Shown: positions 26,859 to 36,990, numbered from the stretch's first letter. The stretch: 64,000 nucleotides of DNA from an uncultured Gemmatimonadales bacterium (GCA_947259315.1 CAMYLR010000021.1:19659-83658), one strand, 5' to 3'. Program-made: numbers and translations. The notes: generated from the letters alone by a model not told the origin.

Positions 26859-28249
26859 CGGTCACGACCTCGATCCACGACGACCCCCCATATCAGCAGC
26901 ATCGCGCCGAGCGTCATCGCCGCTACCACCACGCTCCAGCGGCCACCAACGGCATCCTCCCTGCCGATTCCAACGGGTTGTTGTGCCATAGTCGCTCTCC
27001 ACGGATCGAGTGCCGACGCGTTCAGCCTCGGCGCACTATCCACGACCATCGGGATCGGTCGGAGCAGCGGAAAGAATCGCATCGCCCGATCGAGCATCGA
27101 CAGTGCCGGGCTTCCAGAAAAGAACCGCAGATCCGGGTGTCGACTCAGCAGTTCGTCCGAGAAACGCACGTGGGAGAACGGAGTGTCTCCTATGCCATCG
27201 CCGTCTTCGTCAAACCCGACGTACTCACTCCAGTAGTTCTGCGCCCATTGGTTCTGTGCGACCTGTTCCCGAGCTCCACCGGCGACGCCCACCGGACGAC
27301 CATTGGCAGAGAACGCGTTATCGACAAAGCGATTATTGGCGACCGCGGGTAGCAATCGAACGGCCATCCCGTTGTACGCGAACGCATTGTCCCGGAACTC
27401 GTTGGGCATGTTCGCGCTACGCGGCGAGTTGTCGAGGTGAACGCCGACCGCGTTCTTCAGTATCAGGTTGTCGCTCACCGAAACGCGATCGGCATCTTTG
27501 AGCCCAAGCCCCATACCGGTCGCTCCTCGGGCCCCAGCAAACACGTTTCCGCTCAGTTGTAGATGCGTCGAGTACATCAGAAACGCCCCCACCTGGTTAC
27601 CGGCCAACCAGTTGTCCTCGACCATGCTGTAGTTGCTGTACATATAGTGGAGACCATAGCGCCCGTCGAAAACCCGGTTGCCGCGCATCGACAAGCTGTC
27701 AGAAAAGTACACCACCAAGTCGCGGGCTTGTCGAACGTCGTTGTCGAGAACTTGAGTTCCGGCGCTGTACCAAAGACGGATACCATCTCCCCGCCGGGCC
27801 AGAGCGAGTGGCTTGCCGACAACGCGGTTACCGGCGACCAGTGACCCTGGAGCTTGTTTGACGTAGACGCCGTACAACACGTCATCCAGCTGGTTGTCGA
27901 CGATTCGGGACGGCCCGGCGCGCACCATGAGGCCCGAATCCTCACCGTCGACGTCGTCGCCCGAGCTCCGGATGACAAAACCTGAGATCGAGATCGGCGC
28001 CAGCGCCTCGATCACGTGGCCGTGGCCGCCGCCATCGATGATCGGCCACGCTTCGCCGATCAGGACGACCGGGCGATCGATGACGAGCCGCTCTCGGTAA
28101 TTGCCGGGGGCGACGGTGATCGTGTCGCCGGAACTGGCAACCGCGAGAGCCTCGTTGATCGTGGAAAAGGGAGCTTGGGGTCCGACGCGCAACTCTTGGC
28201 TGGCCGGTAGAAGAGTCGGCCATAGGAGCAACAACAGCAGCGTCCGCAT
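26855..28249 (-). CDS. nosD: periplasmic copper-centre assembly protein NosD
   Basis: 464 residues: a signal peptide (MRTLLLLLLWPTLLPAS) followed by a parallel beta-helix of CASH repeats (DNQLDDVLYGVYVKQAPGS, MRGNRVFDGRYGLHYMYSN, GNVFAGARGATGMGLGLK). It ends in QNYWSEYVGFDEDGDGIGD, a strongly conserved NosD block, and has a C-terminal membrane anchor (VVAAMTLGAMLLIWGVVV). It works with NosFY to assemble CuZ. ATG 28249 is preferred to TTG 28264 because GAGGA lies 8 nt before it. Confidence 0.92.
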   Translation of the reverse strand: MRTLLLLLLWPTLLPASQELRVGPQAPFSTINEALAVASSGDTITVAPGNYRERLVIDRPVVLIGEAWPIIDGGGHGHVIEALAPISISGFVIRSSGDDVDGEDSGLMVRAGPSRIVDNQLDDVLYGVYVKQAPGSLVAGNRVVGKPLALARRGDGIRLWYSAGTQVLDNDVRQARDLVVYFSDSLSMRGNRVFDGRYGLHYMYSNYSMVEDNWLAGNQVGAFLMYSTHLQLSGNVFAGARGATGMGLGLKDADRVSVSDNLILKNAVGVHLDNSPRSANMPNEFRDNAFAYNGMAVRLLPAVANNRFVDNAFSANGRPVGVAGGAREQVAQNQWAQNYWSEYVGFDEDGDGIGDTPFSHVRFSDELLSRHPDLRFFSGSPALSMLDRAMRFFPLLRPIPMVVDSAPRLNASALDPWRATMAQQPVGIGREDAVGGRWSVVVAAMTLGAMLLIWGVVVDRGRDR

Positions 28250-28260
28250 GGAAGCGATCC

Positions 28261-28863
28261 TCAACTCGCCGCGCGTCGCCGCCGTACTAGCTCGTAGATC
28301 AATATGATCGGTCCCAGCGCTCCGGCGAGCAGCATGATCATCCCACCGGCAGCCGGGTAACTGGTGACCTCAAACTGCCCGATGCTCGTGACACCGAGGA
28401 ACTTTGGCGTGAACGGATCGATCGTGAGCGGTGCCCCGGAGGCGAGTCCCTGACCAAACCGTGTCAGCCAGGTCTGAAAATCGAACATCATCACCGCGCC
28501 AAACACCGAGAAGTCGATGTAACCGATGGCAGCGATCGGCATCCGCCCGACCAGCGCGGCCAGAACCGCGAAACCTAGAAACCGGAGAATGAAGAACGGG
28601 ATAAAGATGAACTCGCGAAACTCGTCCGGCTCGATCTCCGCCATCCCGATGTAGTGATTCAGGATGTTGATCTCCTGAAGGTCACCGGCCAGTTCGTGCG
28701 AGTAGATCTTGAGCTCCAAGCCCTGCGGGTACTGCGGAGCATTGAGCCCGATGTTCCATACCGGCAGAAAGAGACACGGAATCAGCGCCAGCGCCACCAC
28801 CAACAGAGCCACGCGGCTGGCCCGTGAGATGTCGCCCCGGAAAAACTCCGTTATGTCTGTCAA
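28261..28863 (-). CDS. NosB-like integral membrane protein of the clade II nos cluster
   Basis: 200 residues with four membrane helices: LLVVALALIPCLFLPVW, FIPFFILRFLGFAVLAALVG, a third around GYIDFSVFGAVMMFD, and GGMIMLLAGALGPIILIYELV. The first loop has NAPQYPQGLELKIYS and NILNHYIGM, a pattern I associate with the membrane protein between nosZ and nosD in clade II clusters (nosB). Its role is unknown. Both ends overlap neighbours by four bases, so it is translationally coupled to the CBS gene and close to nosD. Confidence 0.65.
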   Translation of the reverse strand: MTDITEFFRGDISRASRVALLVVALALIPCLFLPVWNIGLNAPQYPQGLELKIYSHELAGDLQEINILNHYIGMAEIEPDEFREFIFIPFFILRFLGFAVLAALVGRMPIAAIGYIDFSVFGAVMMFDFQTWLTRFGQGLASGAPLTIDPFTPKFLGVTSIGQFEVTSYPAAGGMIMLLAGALGPIILIYELVRRRRAAS

Positions 28864-29285
28864 ATCACGCCTGCGACCTCGGCGCGAACGAGCGCAGAGG
28901 CCGTTCCGAGAACCCTCCCCAAGTGGATAAGGATGTCATCCAGCGAAACCACTCCGATGAGCTCGTCATCATCATCAACGATCGGGATGCGCCGAACACC
29001 GTGCGCCTCCATGCGCTCCAGACATTGCTCGACGTCAACGTTGGCCGACAAACAAAGCGGCATGCGCGTCATGACCGACGATACGGGCGCCTCCAACGAA
29101 CCGTGCCCGTCAGTGCCCACCCGCAAAACGATGTCGCGATCCGTCAGAATCCCGATCACCTTGTTGTCTTCGACGACAACCACTGAGCCGACGTCCCGGT
29201 CTTTCATGATTTGAGCTGCGTCAGCCACCGTATCGTTTTGACAGACAGTAGCCGCGGAACGTGTAATCAGGTTCTCGATAAGCAT
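28860..29285 (-). CDS. two-CBS-domain protein embedded in the nos operon
   Basis: 141 residues, one Bateman pair: ITRSAATVCQNDTVADAAQI with IGILTDRDIVLRV, and VMTRMPLCLSANVDVEQCL with IGVVSLDDILIHLG. No other domain is attached. It lies between nosZ (16 bp upstream) and the NosB-like gene (4-bp overlap), with GGAGGG before its ATG. A CBS protein is not a normal Nos component; its position suggests nucleotide- or redox-linked control of N2O respiration, or recruitment as a general hypoxia protein. Confidence 0.88.
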   Translation of the reverse strand: MLIENLITRSAATVCQNDTVADAAQIMKDRDVGSVVVVEDNKVIGILTDRDIVLRVGTDGHGSLEAPVSSVMTRMPLCLSANVDVEQCLERMEAHGVRRIPIVDDDDELIGVVSLDDILIHLGRVLGTASALVRAEVAGVI

Positions 29286-29301
29286 CTCAAACCCTCCTTT
29301 G

Positions 29302-31248
29302 CTACTTCACCAACAGGTACCCCGCCATCTCGAGGTGAAGCGCGGAGCAAAACTCGGTGCAGTAGAACGGGAAGACACCTGCCCGATCAGCGACAAATCG
29401 AACGGTCTGCGTCTCCCCCGGTTCGAGGCTCAGATTCACGTTGTGCTTATCGATCGCGAATCCGTGCGTCGCATCCTGAGCTAGCTCGATGTTGGTGATG
29501 TGCAGCACCACCTCGTCACCCCTGTTCACGGTGATGTGCTCGGGGGTGAAATGACTCCGGATGGCGGTCATGAAGACGTGCACCTCGTTACCACGGCGCT
29601 CGATCCGCTCATCTCCGGCCAACGGCGCTGATTCCGCCTTGGCCATCGTGTGCGGATCCCAACCGACCTCCGGATACGTGGTCCAGACGTTGAGCTTGTC
29701 GGCCTTGATGATCTGCGCGTAATGCGGCTCACCTATGCCGATCGGTGAGTCGTAGAGCAGCGCCATCTCCGGCCCGCTGATATCGACGAGCTGGAAGTTC
29801 TGTGGGTGGAGCGGTCCAACCGGGTGGAAGCGGTCGATGGCCCACTTGTTGAGCGACACGAGATAGCCCCCGTCGGGCGACTTCGTATCGCCTTCCGCGG
29901 TAGCGATGTGTCCAACGTTGTAGTGAACCTCCTGTTTCTCGAGCAGCTCGAGCGTCTCGTAGTTCCACTTGGCAACCGCCGATTCGAGGAACAAGCTGGT
30001 GAACGCCATTCCGTCGGGGGCGTACTGCGTGTGGAGCGGTCCAAGCCCCAGCTCCAGTTGGCCTTCGATAACGGCGTCAAAGTCGAGGATCGGGACCCCG
30101 TATTCGTCCTCGCCCGAGAACTGGCTGTTGGCGATGGCGGCTTGGATCTTCTCCCACGAGTAGACGGTGGCGTGCGGATCCAGCTTGCCGCTGACGACCA
30201 TCTTCGTGCCGTCTGGTGTTACGTCGATCCCATGCGGGCTCTTGGGCTCAGGCACGAAGTACAGCAACCCTTCGGACACGGCGGTCGCCATCGGGATCAC
30301 CCGACGCCCCTGGATCGTAACCGTCTTGCCCGGCTGAGCGGCTACATCCGCTGCCTGCTCCCAGTTGATGATGGCGAGGTAGTCCATGTCGTTCTGTGAT
30401 ACCCCGGCTTCGAACGGCGGATTGCCGGACTCGATCCCACCCGTCGCCATCTCGGTGTTGAACGAGTTGAGGAACATCCACCCGGCCGACGGACCCTTGC
30501 CTGCATCAGACAGATCCTGCCAATACGGAGGCAGTTCGATCGAGAACGACTGATCGAGGTCGATCCGGCCGCGCTCGCGATCGAACTTGAACAGCGTCAC
30601 CGCACCACGGTACTTGTCCTTGTACTCGTCCAAGCTTGCGTAGCTCCCGTCGAGCGGCGCCGCGTACTGTGACGCTTCGATCACGTACTCGGTGTTCGGT
30701 GTGACAAATGCACCACCGTGGTTGGAACCCATCAATGGGTCGGTCACGATCTGCTTGGTTTCCATGTCGCGCAGGTCGATCACCGCGATCCGAGGGTTGG
30801 CCTTATCGTTGATGAACAGGAACTGCCCGTCGTAGTCGCCATCCGTCTCGGACAACGCGGGGTGATGCGTGTCGCCCCATGTGATCTCGTGACCCGACAT
30901 CTCGCCCGAGGCCATGAGCTCTTTGTGTTCCTCGGCGCCGTACCCATATCCCTGCCAGGGCTCGGGTGTGAAGACCCCGATGACCTTCAGAAGTCGCATC
31001 GACGGTATCCCGATGACCAAGACCTGACCCGAGTGTCCGCCCGAGGAGAACATGAGATACTCGTCCATACGGCCAGTCGGGACGTACGTCTTGGCGGCAG
31101 CCAACACATCGGCTTCGCTCAACTCGCGAGCCTCGGCGACACCGCCCACAGACGTCGTGTCAACGCCAGCACGACACGCGCTGAGGCCTACAAAAGCCAC
31201 CGCCGCGAGAACCAGTGCGAGGTGAGAACGACTACCGATCCGCTTCAT
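29302..31248 (-). CDS. nosZ: nitrous oxide reductase NosZ, clade II, lipoprotein-type signal
   Basis: 648 residues; reduces N2O to N2 in the periplasm. The N-terminus has a Sec lipoprotein signal (LALVLAAVAFVGLSAC), not the twin-arginine signal of clade I. The seven CuZ histidines can be assigned to DTHH (two), GSNHGG, SPHGID, GPLHTQ, NVGHIA and GEPHYA. The C-terminal cupredoxin holds CuA as CTEFCSALHLEM. ATG 31248 has AAAGGAG upstream and overlaps the cytochrome c stop (ATGA). No nosR or nosL is in this cluster, as is usual for nosR in clade II. Confidence 0.95.
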   Translation of the reverse strand: MKRIGSRSHLALVLAAVAFVGLSACRAGVDTTSVGGVAEARELSEADVLAAAKTYVPTGRMDEYLMFSSGGHSGQVLVIGIPSMRLLKVIGVFTPEPWQGYGYGAEEHKELMASGEMSGHEITWGDTHHPALSETDGDYDGQFLFINDKANPRIAVIDLRDMETKQIVTDPLMGSNHGGAFVTPNTEYVIEASQYAAPLDGSYASLDEYKDKYRGAVTLFKFDRERGRIDLDQSFSIELPPYWQDLSDAGKGPSAGWMFLNSFNTEMATGGIESGNPPFEAGVSQNDMDYLAIINWEQAADVAAQPGKTVTIQGRRVIPMATAVSEGLLYFVPEPKSPHGIDVTPDGTKMVVSGKLDPHATVYSWEKIQAAIANSQFSGEDEYGVPILDFDAVIEGQLELGLGPLHTQYAPDGMAFTSLFLESAVAKWNYETLELLEKQEVHYNVGHIATAEGDTKSPDGGYLVSLNKWAIDRFHPVGPLHPQNFQLVDISGPEMALLYDSPIGIGEPHYAQIIKADKLNVWTTYPEVGWDPHTMAKAESAPLAGDERIERRGNEVHVFMTAIRSHFTPEHITVNRGDEVVLHITNIELAQDATHGFAIDKHNVNLSLEPGETQTVRFVADRAGVFPFYCTEFCSALHLEMAGYLLVK

Positions 31249-31730
31249 TGACTGGCTCCTTTCACGCCTTTGGACGATTCCAACCGGACGTGTTCCCACA
31301 TCGGCACGACCTCGTCCTGGGCGACATTCATGTTCGTCATCGGGGTTGCGTACTCGGCGAATAGCCGCCGAGCCTCGGGGTCATTCTGGATCATTGAGTC
31401 GGGGTACATGACCATGTGATAGAACCACTCGAATTCTCGTCGATCGGTGACCCCCGCCAGGTCAGGTCCAACCAGTCGGCCACCGCCGATCGTGTGGCAC
31501 GCCACACAGCCACGCTCTTTGAACAGTTGCGCCCCTCTGGATGCCAACTGTTCATCGATCGGTCCCTGCGGCGCACGGACGGGTAAACCCGCGGTCTCCG
31601 CCACCGCGGCCGAGTCCCCTGCCGATGGGCCGGGTTGCTCTTCGGTTTCAGCCGTGCCGCACGCCGCGAGGGATAAGGACCCGATGATCAGTAGCACCAG
31701 GCCGCCAAATGCAATTGTCTGTTTTCGCAT
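31245..31730 (-). CDS. monohaem cytochrome c lipoprotein of the nos operon
   Basis: 161 residues: a lipoprotein signal (lipobox LAAC in IIGSLSLAAC), a linker, and one class I cytochrome c domain with haem motif CVACH and likely axial methionine in EYATPMTNMN. First gene of the nos operon and overlapping nosZ, it is the probable electron donor to the CuA site. ATG 31730 lies only 10 nt downstream of the predicted -10 box, so the mRNA would be nearly leaderless. Confidence 0.88.
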   Translation of the reverse strand: MRKQTIAFGGLVLLIIGSLSLAACGTAETEEQPGPSAGDSAAVAETAGLPVRAPQGPIDEQLASRGAQLFKERGCVACHTIGGGRLVGPDLAGVTDRREFEWFYHMVMYPDSMIQNDPEARRLFAEYATPMTNMNVAQDEVVPMWEHVRLESSKGVKGASQ

Positions 31731-31740
31731 GCCGGTTGGT

Positions 31741-31832
31741 ATCGTAGCGAGGTCGCTTGTGAACGTCTGTCGGGAGGGCCCTAGAGTAGGGTGTGGAGAA
31801 ACACAAGCCGCGCTTGCGGGGAGTTTCCCCAC
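31741..31832 (-). promoter_or_regulatory. DosR-like promoter B of the nos operon
   Basis: Read on the minus strand: a near-perfect palindrome GTGGGGA-AAC-TCCCCGC (31832-31816), a weaker copy around 31809-31793, then CCCGACAGAC (31774-31765), 18 nt, and TACGAT (31746-31741). The weaker copy keeps the 18-nt spacing to CCCGACAGAC seen at the other three promoters; the strong copy is an additional distal site. TACGAT is 10 nt before the cytochrome c ATG. Confidence 0.75.
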
Positions 31833-31838
31833 AGACCC

Positions 31839-32486
31839 TCAGTGGACCTTCAACAAGCCCGTCCGGAGCGCGAAACGCACGAGCTCAGAGCGATGTGCGA
31901 TCTCCAGTTTCCGCATCACTCGTGACCGATAGGTGTCGACCGTCTTTGGGGAAACCCCCAACCGACCGCCGATCTCGACAGCGGTAAACCCTTCCGCCGT
32001 CAAGGTAAGGACCTCCCGCTCGCGGCGGCTCAGTCGTTTGAGCTCGCTGGCCGCCGGTTGTTCAGCCCGGCGCACGTATCGGTCTACGATGTATGTACTT
32101 GCTTCAGGCGGCATGTAGGCACCTCCCTGCGCCACCACCCGCAGTCCCTCGACCAGCTCCCGATCGGCCCTGGTCTTGGTGAGGTAGCCGCTCGCACCGG
32201 CTTCGATCACGGGACCGAGGTGCTCTTGTTCAGAGTGCATCGTGAGGACGATCACTTTGCTGCCGATGTCCAGCGCGCGAATCCTCCGCGTCGCTTCCAA
32301 ACCACCGATTCCGGGCATCGACAGATCCATGACGACCACGTTCGGCTTCCGATCCCGAACGAGGTCGATCGCTTGCTCCCCACAGGAGGCCTCGCCAACC
32401 ACGTTGATGTCGGCCTCAGCATCCAGCAGCGAACGAAGCCCCGCCCGTAGGACGGCGTGATCGTCCACGAGAAGAACGCTGATCAT
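31839..32486 (-). CDS. NarL/DevR-type response regulator
   Basis: 215 residues. The receiver domain has the acidic pair Asp8-Asp9, phosphoacceptor Asp54 in VVVMDLSMPG and the Lys in GYLTKTRAD. A LuxR-type helix-turn-helix follows (LSRREREVLTLTAEGFTAVE, then GVSPKTVDTYRSRVMRKLE). It is the only intact regulator of the kinase cluster and lies next to the nos operon. It has its own copy of the shared promoter (C), implying autoregulation. ATG 32486 (MISVLLVDDHA) starts the receiver fold exactly; the -10 lies 7 nt upstream, so it too may be leaderless. Confidence 0.92.
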   Translation of the reverse strand: MISVLLVDDHAVLRAGLRSLLDAEADINVVGEASCGEQAIDLVRDRKPNVVVMDLSMPGIGGLEATRRIRALDIGSKVIVLTMHSEQEHLGPVIEAGASGYLTKTRADRELVEGLRVVAQGGAYMPPEASTYIVDRYVRRAEQPAASELKRLSRREREVLTLTAEGFTAVEIGGRLGVSPKTVDTYRSRVMRKLEIAHRSELVRFALRTGLLKVH

Positions 32487-32493
32487 ATACCCG

Positions 32494-32561
32494 ATGCTAC
32501 TGGGACTTAGCCCGCTTGTCTGTCGGGCGGGGGCGTAACTCCGAGTGGGGAAAGTCCGCAC
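32494..32561 (-). promoter_or_regulatory. DosR-like promoter C of the response regulator gene
   Basis: Minus strand: GTGCGGA-CTT-TCCCCAC (32561-32545), 17 nt, CCCGACAGAC (32527-32518), 18 nt, TAGCAT (32499-32494). The regulator ATG is at 32486. Order and spacing are the same as at promoters A and D. Confidence 0.75.
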
Positions 32562-32579
32562 ATACCGGTGGGAAGAGGG

Positions 32580-33198
32580 CTAGAGGTTCTTCAGCAGCCC
32601 CACGTTGAGCGCGAAACGGACCAATTCTGACCGATGGGAGAGCTCTAGCTTCTCCATGATCCGGGACCGGTACGTGTCCACCGTCTTGGGCGAGATGAAC
32701 AGCTTCTCGCCGATCTCACGCGAGCTGTACCCCTCGGCGGTCAGCGCCAGGACCTCCTGTTCGCGCAGCGTCAGTCGTTCCAGGGCCCCCGGCTCCCCCT
32801 CGGATGCCATCTTGTACTCACGCAGCAGACGACTGGTGGCGCTGGGCGGGAGAAACACCTCACCCCGTGACACGACCCGAATCGCCTTCACCAGCTCCTG
32901 GTCGGCGCTGGTCTTGGTCAGGTAGCCGTTCGCGCCGGCCTCGAGTACCGGCACCAGGTGATTCTCTTCGGCATGCATCGTCAACACGAGGACCTTGGTG
33001 TCGAGCTCGAGGGCGGCGATCCGACGCGTCGCTTCGAGGCCACCCGAACCGGGCATCGACAGATCCATCACGACGACCGGTCGACGCATGACCAATGACC
33101 TCCATATCCGATTCCCCCGACAGCAGCGACTCCAGGCCCGCCCGGAGAATCGCGTGGTCGTCGGCGAGAAGGACCTTAATCCGGTCGGTCACCGTCAC
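32580..33198 (-). pseudogene. second NarL/DevR-type response regulator, frameshifted in the receiver domain
   Basis: Two frames together give a regulator similar to the one downstream. From GTG 33198 the reading is MTVTDRIKVLLADDHAILRA through DMEVIGHAS. The homology then jumps to another frame at RRPVVVMDLSMPGSGG and continues to the LuxR helix-turn-helix (LTLREQEVLALTAEGYSSRE, SPKTVDTYRSRIMEKLE). About a dozen residues between the two parts are missing, so this is an out-of-frame deletion near 33085-33110 rather than a one-base slip. ATG 33089 in the second frame has GGAGGT 8 nt upstream and could still make a truncated protein with the phosphoacceptor Asp and the DNA-binding domain. A sequencing or assembly error is possible. 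Confidence 0.8.
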
Positions 33199-34243
33199 CT
33201 CCCGATCCGATCGATGGTATCATTACCCTCACTCTCGTGCCTCCGCCCGGATGACTGTCGATCGACAGCTCGCCGCCTGCATTTCTGGCACGCTCCCGCA
33301 TACCGACGATCCCGAGCCCCCGGAGACCGACCTGGGTCGGATCAAACCCCCTCCCATCATCCTCGACCATCGCCGAGATTCCCGCCGGGCCGGTCCGAAT
33401 ACGGACGATAACGTCCGCAGCCTCTGCATGTCGCATCGCGTTGGCCAGGGCTTCCTGCACCACCCTGTACAGGGCCAACTCGGTGTCACGATTCAAGCGT
33501 GGCGCGCCTGGGCCGCGCTCGACCTCCACCTTCATCCTCATCTCTCCTGAGTCACGCAACGAACGTACGTGCGCCTGAATCGCTGCGACGACGCCCACTT
33601 CGTCCAACGCTGGCGGGCGCAAGCCGCGCGCGATGCGTCGCACCGCCTCTGCGCATTCCTGGATCTCGCCGCGCATCCCCTCCATCAGACTCTCTCGCTC
33701 GTCCTCGTCCGGAGATTGGCGCGCGAGACGCAGGTGAACCATCAGCGCCGCCAACCGTTGCGCCATGTCGTCGTGCAGCTCGAGCGCGATCCGCTCGCGC
33801 TCCTCCTCGGCTGCTCTCAGCGCCGACACCCCCCACTCTCGCAACCGATTCCGCTCGGTCACGTCGCGCACCGCAGCGATGACGAGCGTTTCCCCGTCGA
33901 CACGGACCGGACTCAAGGAGACGTCGACCGGAAAGGTCGCACCGCTCTTGTGGCGGCCGGCGAGATCCAATCCCACACCCATCGGCCGCGCGCTCGGCGC
34001 AGACGAGAACTTGGCGCGATCGTGACGGTGTTGGCTTCCCACCTCCAGAGGAACCAGGATCTCGACGTCGCCACCGATCAGCTCCTCGGGGTCGTACCCG
34101 AACAGCTCCTCGACCCGCGCGTTGAGAGCCCGGATCCGGCCCTCCTGGTCCACCACGATCATCCCGTCTGGCGCGGCATCGAACACCGCTCTCAGCGCCT
34201 CGGCTGCGAGGCTCTCGCTCTTGGGGCTTCGTGCGGTCTTCAC
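33176..34243 (-). CDS. PAS sensor histidine kinase, NarL-partner type (HisKA_3)
   Basis: 355 residues, soluble. A PAS domain (15-130) ends in the canonical VIAAVRDVTER. HisKA_3 follows, with the phosphorylated His157 in ELHDDMAQR, then an HATPase_c domain (NAMRHAEAADV, EDDGRGFDP, GLRGLGIVGMRERA). The PAS contains QHRHDRAKF, which aligns by eye with the haem-ligand region of FixL (RHDSY); the distal arginine is not conserved, so haem binding is possible but unproven. GTG 34243 is preferred to longer starts because AGGAG lies 10 nt upstream. The gene overlaps the frameshifted regulator by 23 bp. Confidence 0.88.
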   Translation of the reverse strand: MKTARSPKSESLAAEALRAVFDAAPDGMIVVDQEGRIRALNARVEELFGYDPEELIGGDVEILVPLEVGSQHRHDRAKFSSAPSARPMGVGLDLAGRHKSGATFPVDVSLSPVRVDGETLVIAAVRDVTERNRLREWGVSALRAAEEERERIALELHDDMAQRLAALMVHLRLARQSPDEDERESLMEGMRGEIQECAEAVRRIARGLRPPALDEVGVVAAIQAHVRSLRDSGEMRMKVEVERGPGAPRLNRDTELALYRVVQEALANAMRHAEAADVIVRIRTGPAGISAMVEDDGRGFDPTQVGLRGLGIVGMRERARNAGGELSIDSHPGGGTRVRVMIPSIGSGGDGDRPD

Positions 34244-34443
34244 GACGAGGCGACTCCTACGAGAATAGATATACTCGACGCCATGGATCCTCGATCGAGC
34301 TGGGTTAACGACAAAAACGTCGCGCTTCTGACCGATCTTTTCCAGTTCCCCAATGGCGTTCACCTTTTTTGGGGTCGGAATCGACTCGTCGGCGGTGAAT
34401 CAGACCGGGGCCAAGCGACTTGAACGAGCGCAACGACCATCAC

Positions 34444-35858
<1,415 letters not shown>

Positions 35859-35862
<4 letters not shown>

Positions 35863-36692
35863 GCGGTCGCACCATCGGGTGGCTGGCGGTCGTGTTGCTC
35901 TGCGGTTGCGGAAACCGCGATACGACACCGGTACCGCCACCCGGCATGATCGTCATCGATGGTGGAGCGTACCGAGTGGGGAGCGACGAGGCTGAGCGCG
36001 AGCTCGGCTACCAGCTCTCGCCCCCCGTGGTACGGGAGCAGCGGTGGTATGACGCCTGGGAGTCCCCGCCGCGCGAGGTACGTCTGGATCGGTTCGCGAT
36101 CGATCGAGCGCCCGTCACGCAGGCTGAGTACGGTGCGTTCGTGGCCGCCACCGGTCGCGACGCGCCTGGTATCGATTCGTTGGCCTATCTAAGACAGGGC
36201 TTTCTGGTCCACCCGTTTGATGAAGTCCGCCCTTACTTGTGGCAGGACGGCGAGCCACCGCGACGACTCGCGGATCACCCGGTCGTGCTCGTCGATCGTC
36301 TCGATGGTGAAGCGTTTTGCGCGTGGCGTGGCAAGCGCACCGGTCACCGCGTGCGGCTGCCAACCGACACAGAGTGGGAGGCCGCTTGTCGCGGGACCGC
36401 CTCGCGCGTGTTCCCGTGGGGAGACCAGTGGGCCGACGGACGGATCCAGGCCGACACGACCGGCACTGCCGCTGTCGGCGATCACCCCGAAGGCGCGACA
36501 CCAATCGGCGTGCTCGATCTGGCGGGCAACGTGTTCGAGTGGACGGACGCGTCGATGCCCAACGGCGACCCGGTGCTCAAAGGATGTGCCTGGGATGACG
36601 CGCCGGGAACGTGTCGGTGTGCCTTTCGCCACGGACGGCCAGTCGGGTCGAAGCACATCCTGATCGGATTTCGGTGCGCGGCGGATCTCTGA
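35859..36692 (+). CDS. SUMF1/FGE-domain lipoprotein
   Basis: 277 residues: a short lipoprotein signal (TIGWLAVVLLCGCGN) and a formylglycine-generating-enzyme-like domain (PPGMIVIDGGAYRVGSDEAE, RAPVTQAEYGAFV, RLPTDTEWEAACRG, GNVFEWTDAS, IGFRCA). Two cysteines occur in the catalytic area (TCRCAFRHGRP), as in copper-dependent FGEs, but many bacterial SUMF1 proteins are not sulfatase activators. No sulfatase is nearby. GTG start overlaps the decarboxylase stop (GTGA), so the two are translationally coupled. Confidence 0.85.
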
Positions 36693-36708
36693 TCGCGCTG
36701 GCGTCGGT

Positions 36709-36990
36709 CTACTCGACCTCCACCCCGTGCCAGAACGCCACGTGATCCTTTATGTGGCTAGCCTTTGACTTCGGGTCGGGGTAGTACCAGGCGGCATCGG
36801 CGTTCAGCTCACCGTTCACCATGACGTGGTAGTAGCTCGCCTCGCCCTTCCAGGGGCATGACGTCTGGGTTTGGCTCTCCTGCAGGTAATCGCGATTGAC
36901 CGAGCCAGGTGGGAAATAGTGGTTACCCTCGACCATGACCGTGTCTTCGCTCTCGGCGATGACTGCGCCGTTCCAAATCGCTTTTGGCAT
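36709..36990 (-). CDS. DUF427-family protein
   Basis: 93 residues, a complete single-domain member: KAIWNGAVIAESEDTVMVEG, NHYFPPGSV, CPWKGEASYYHV and the terminal AFWHGVEVE are all conserved. A small beta-rich protein of unknown function. A good Shine-Dalgarno (AGGAGG) precedes its ATG. The 36991-37107 stretch upstream shows no recognisable operator. Confidence 0.92.
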   Translation of the reverse strand: MPKAIWNGAVIAESEDTVMVEGNHYFPPGSVNRDYLQESQTQTSCPWKGEASYYHVMVNGELNADAAWYYPDPKSKASHIKDHVAFWHGVEVE

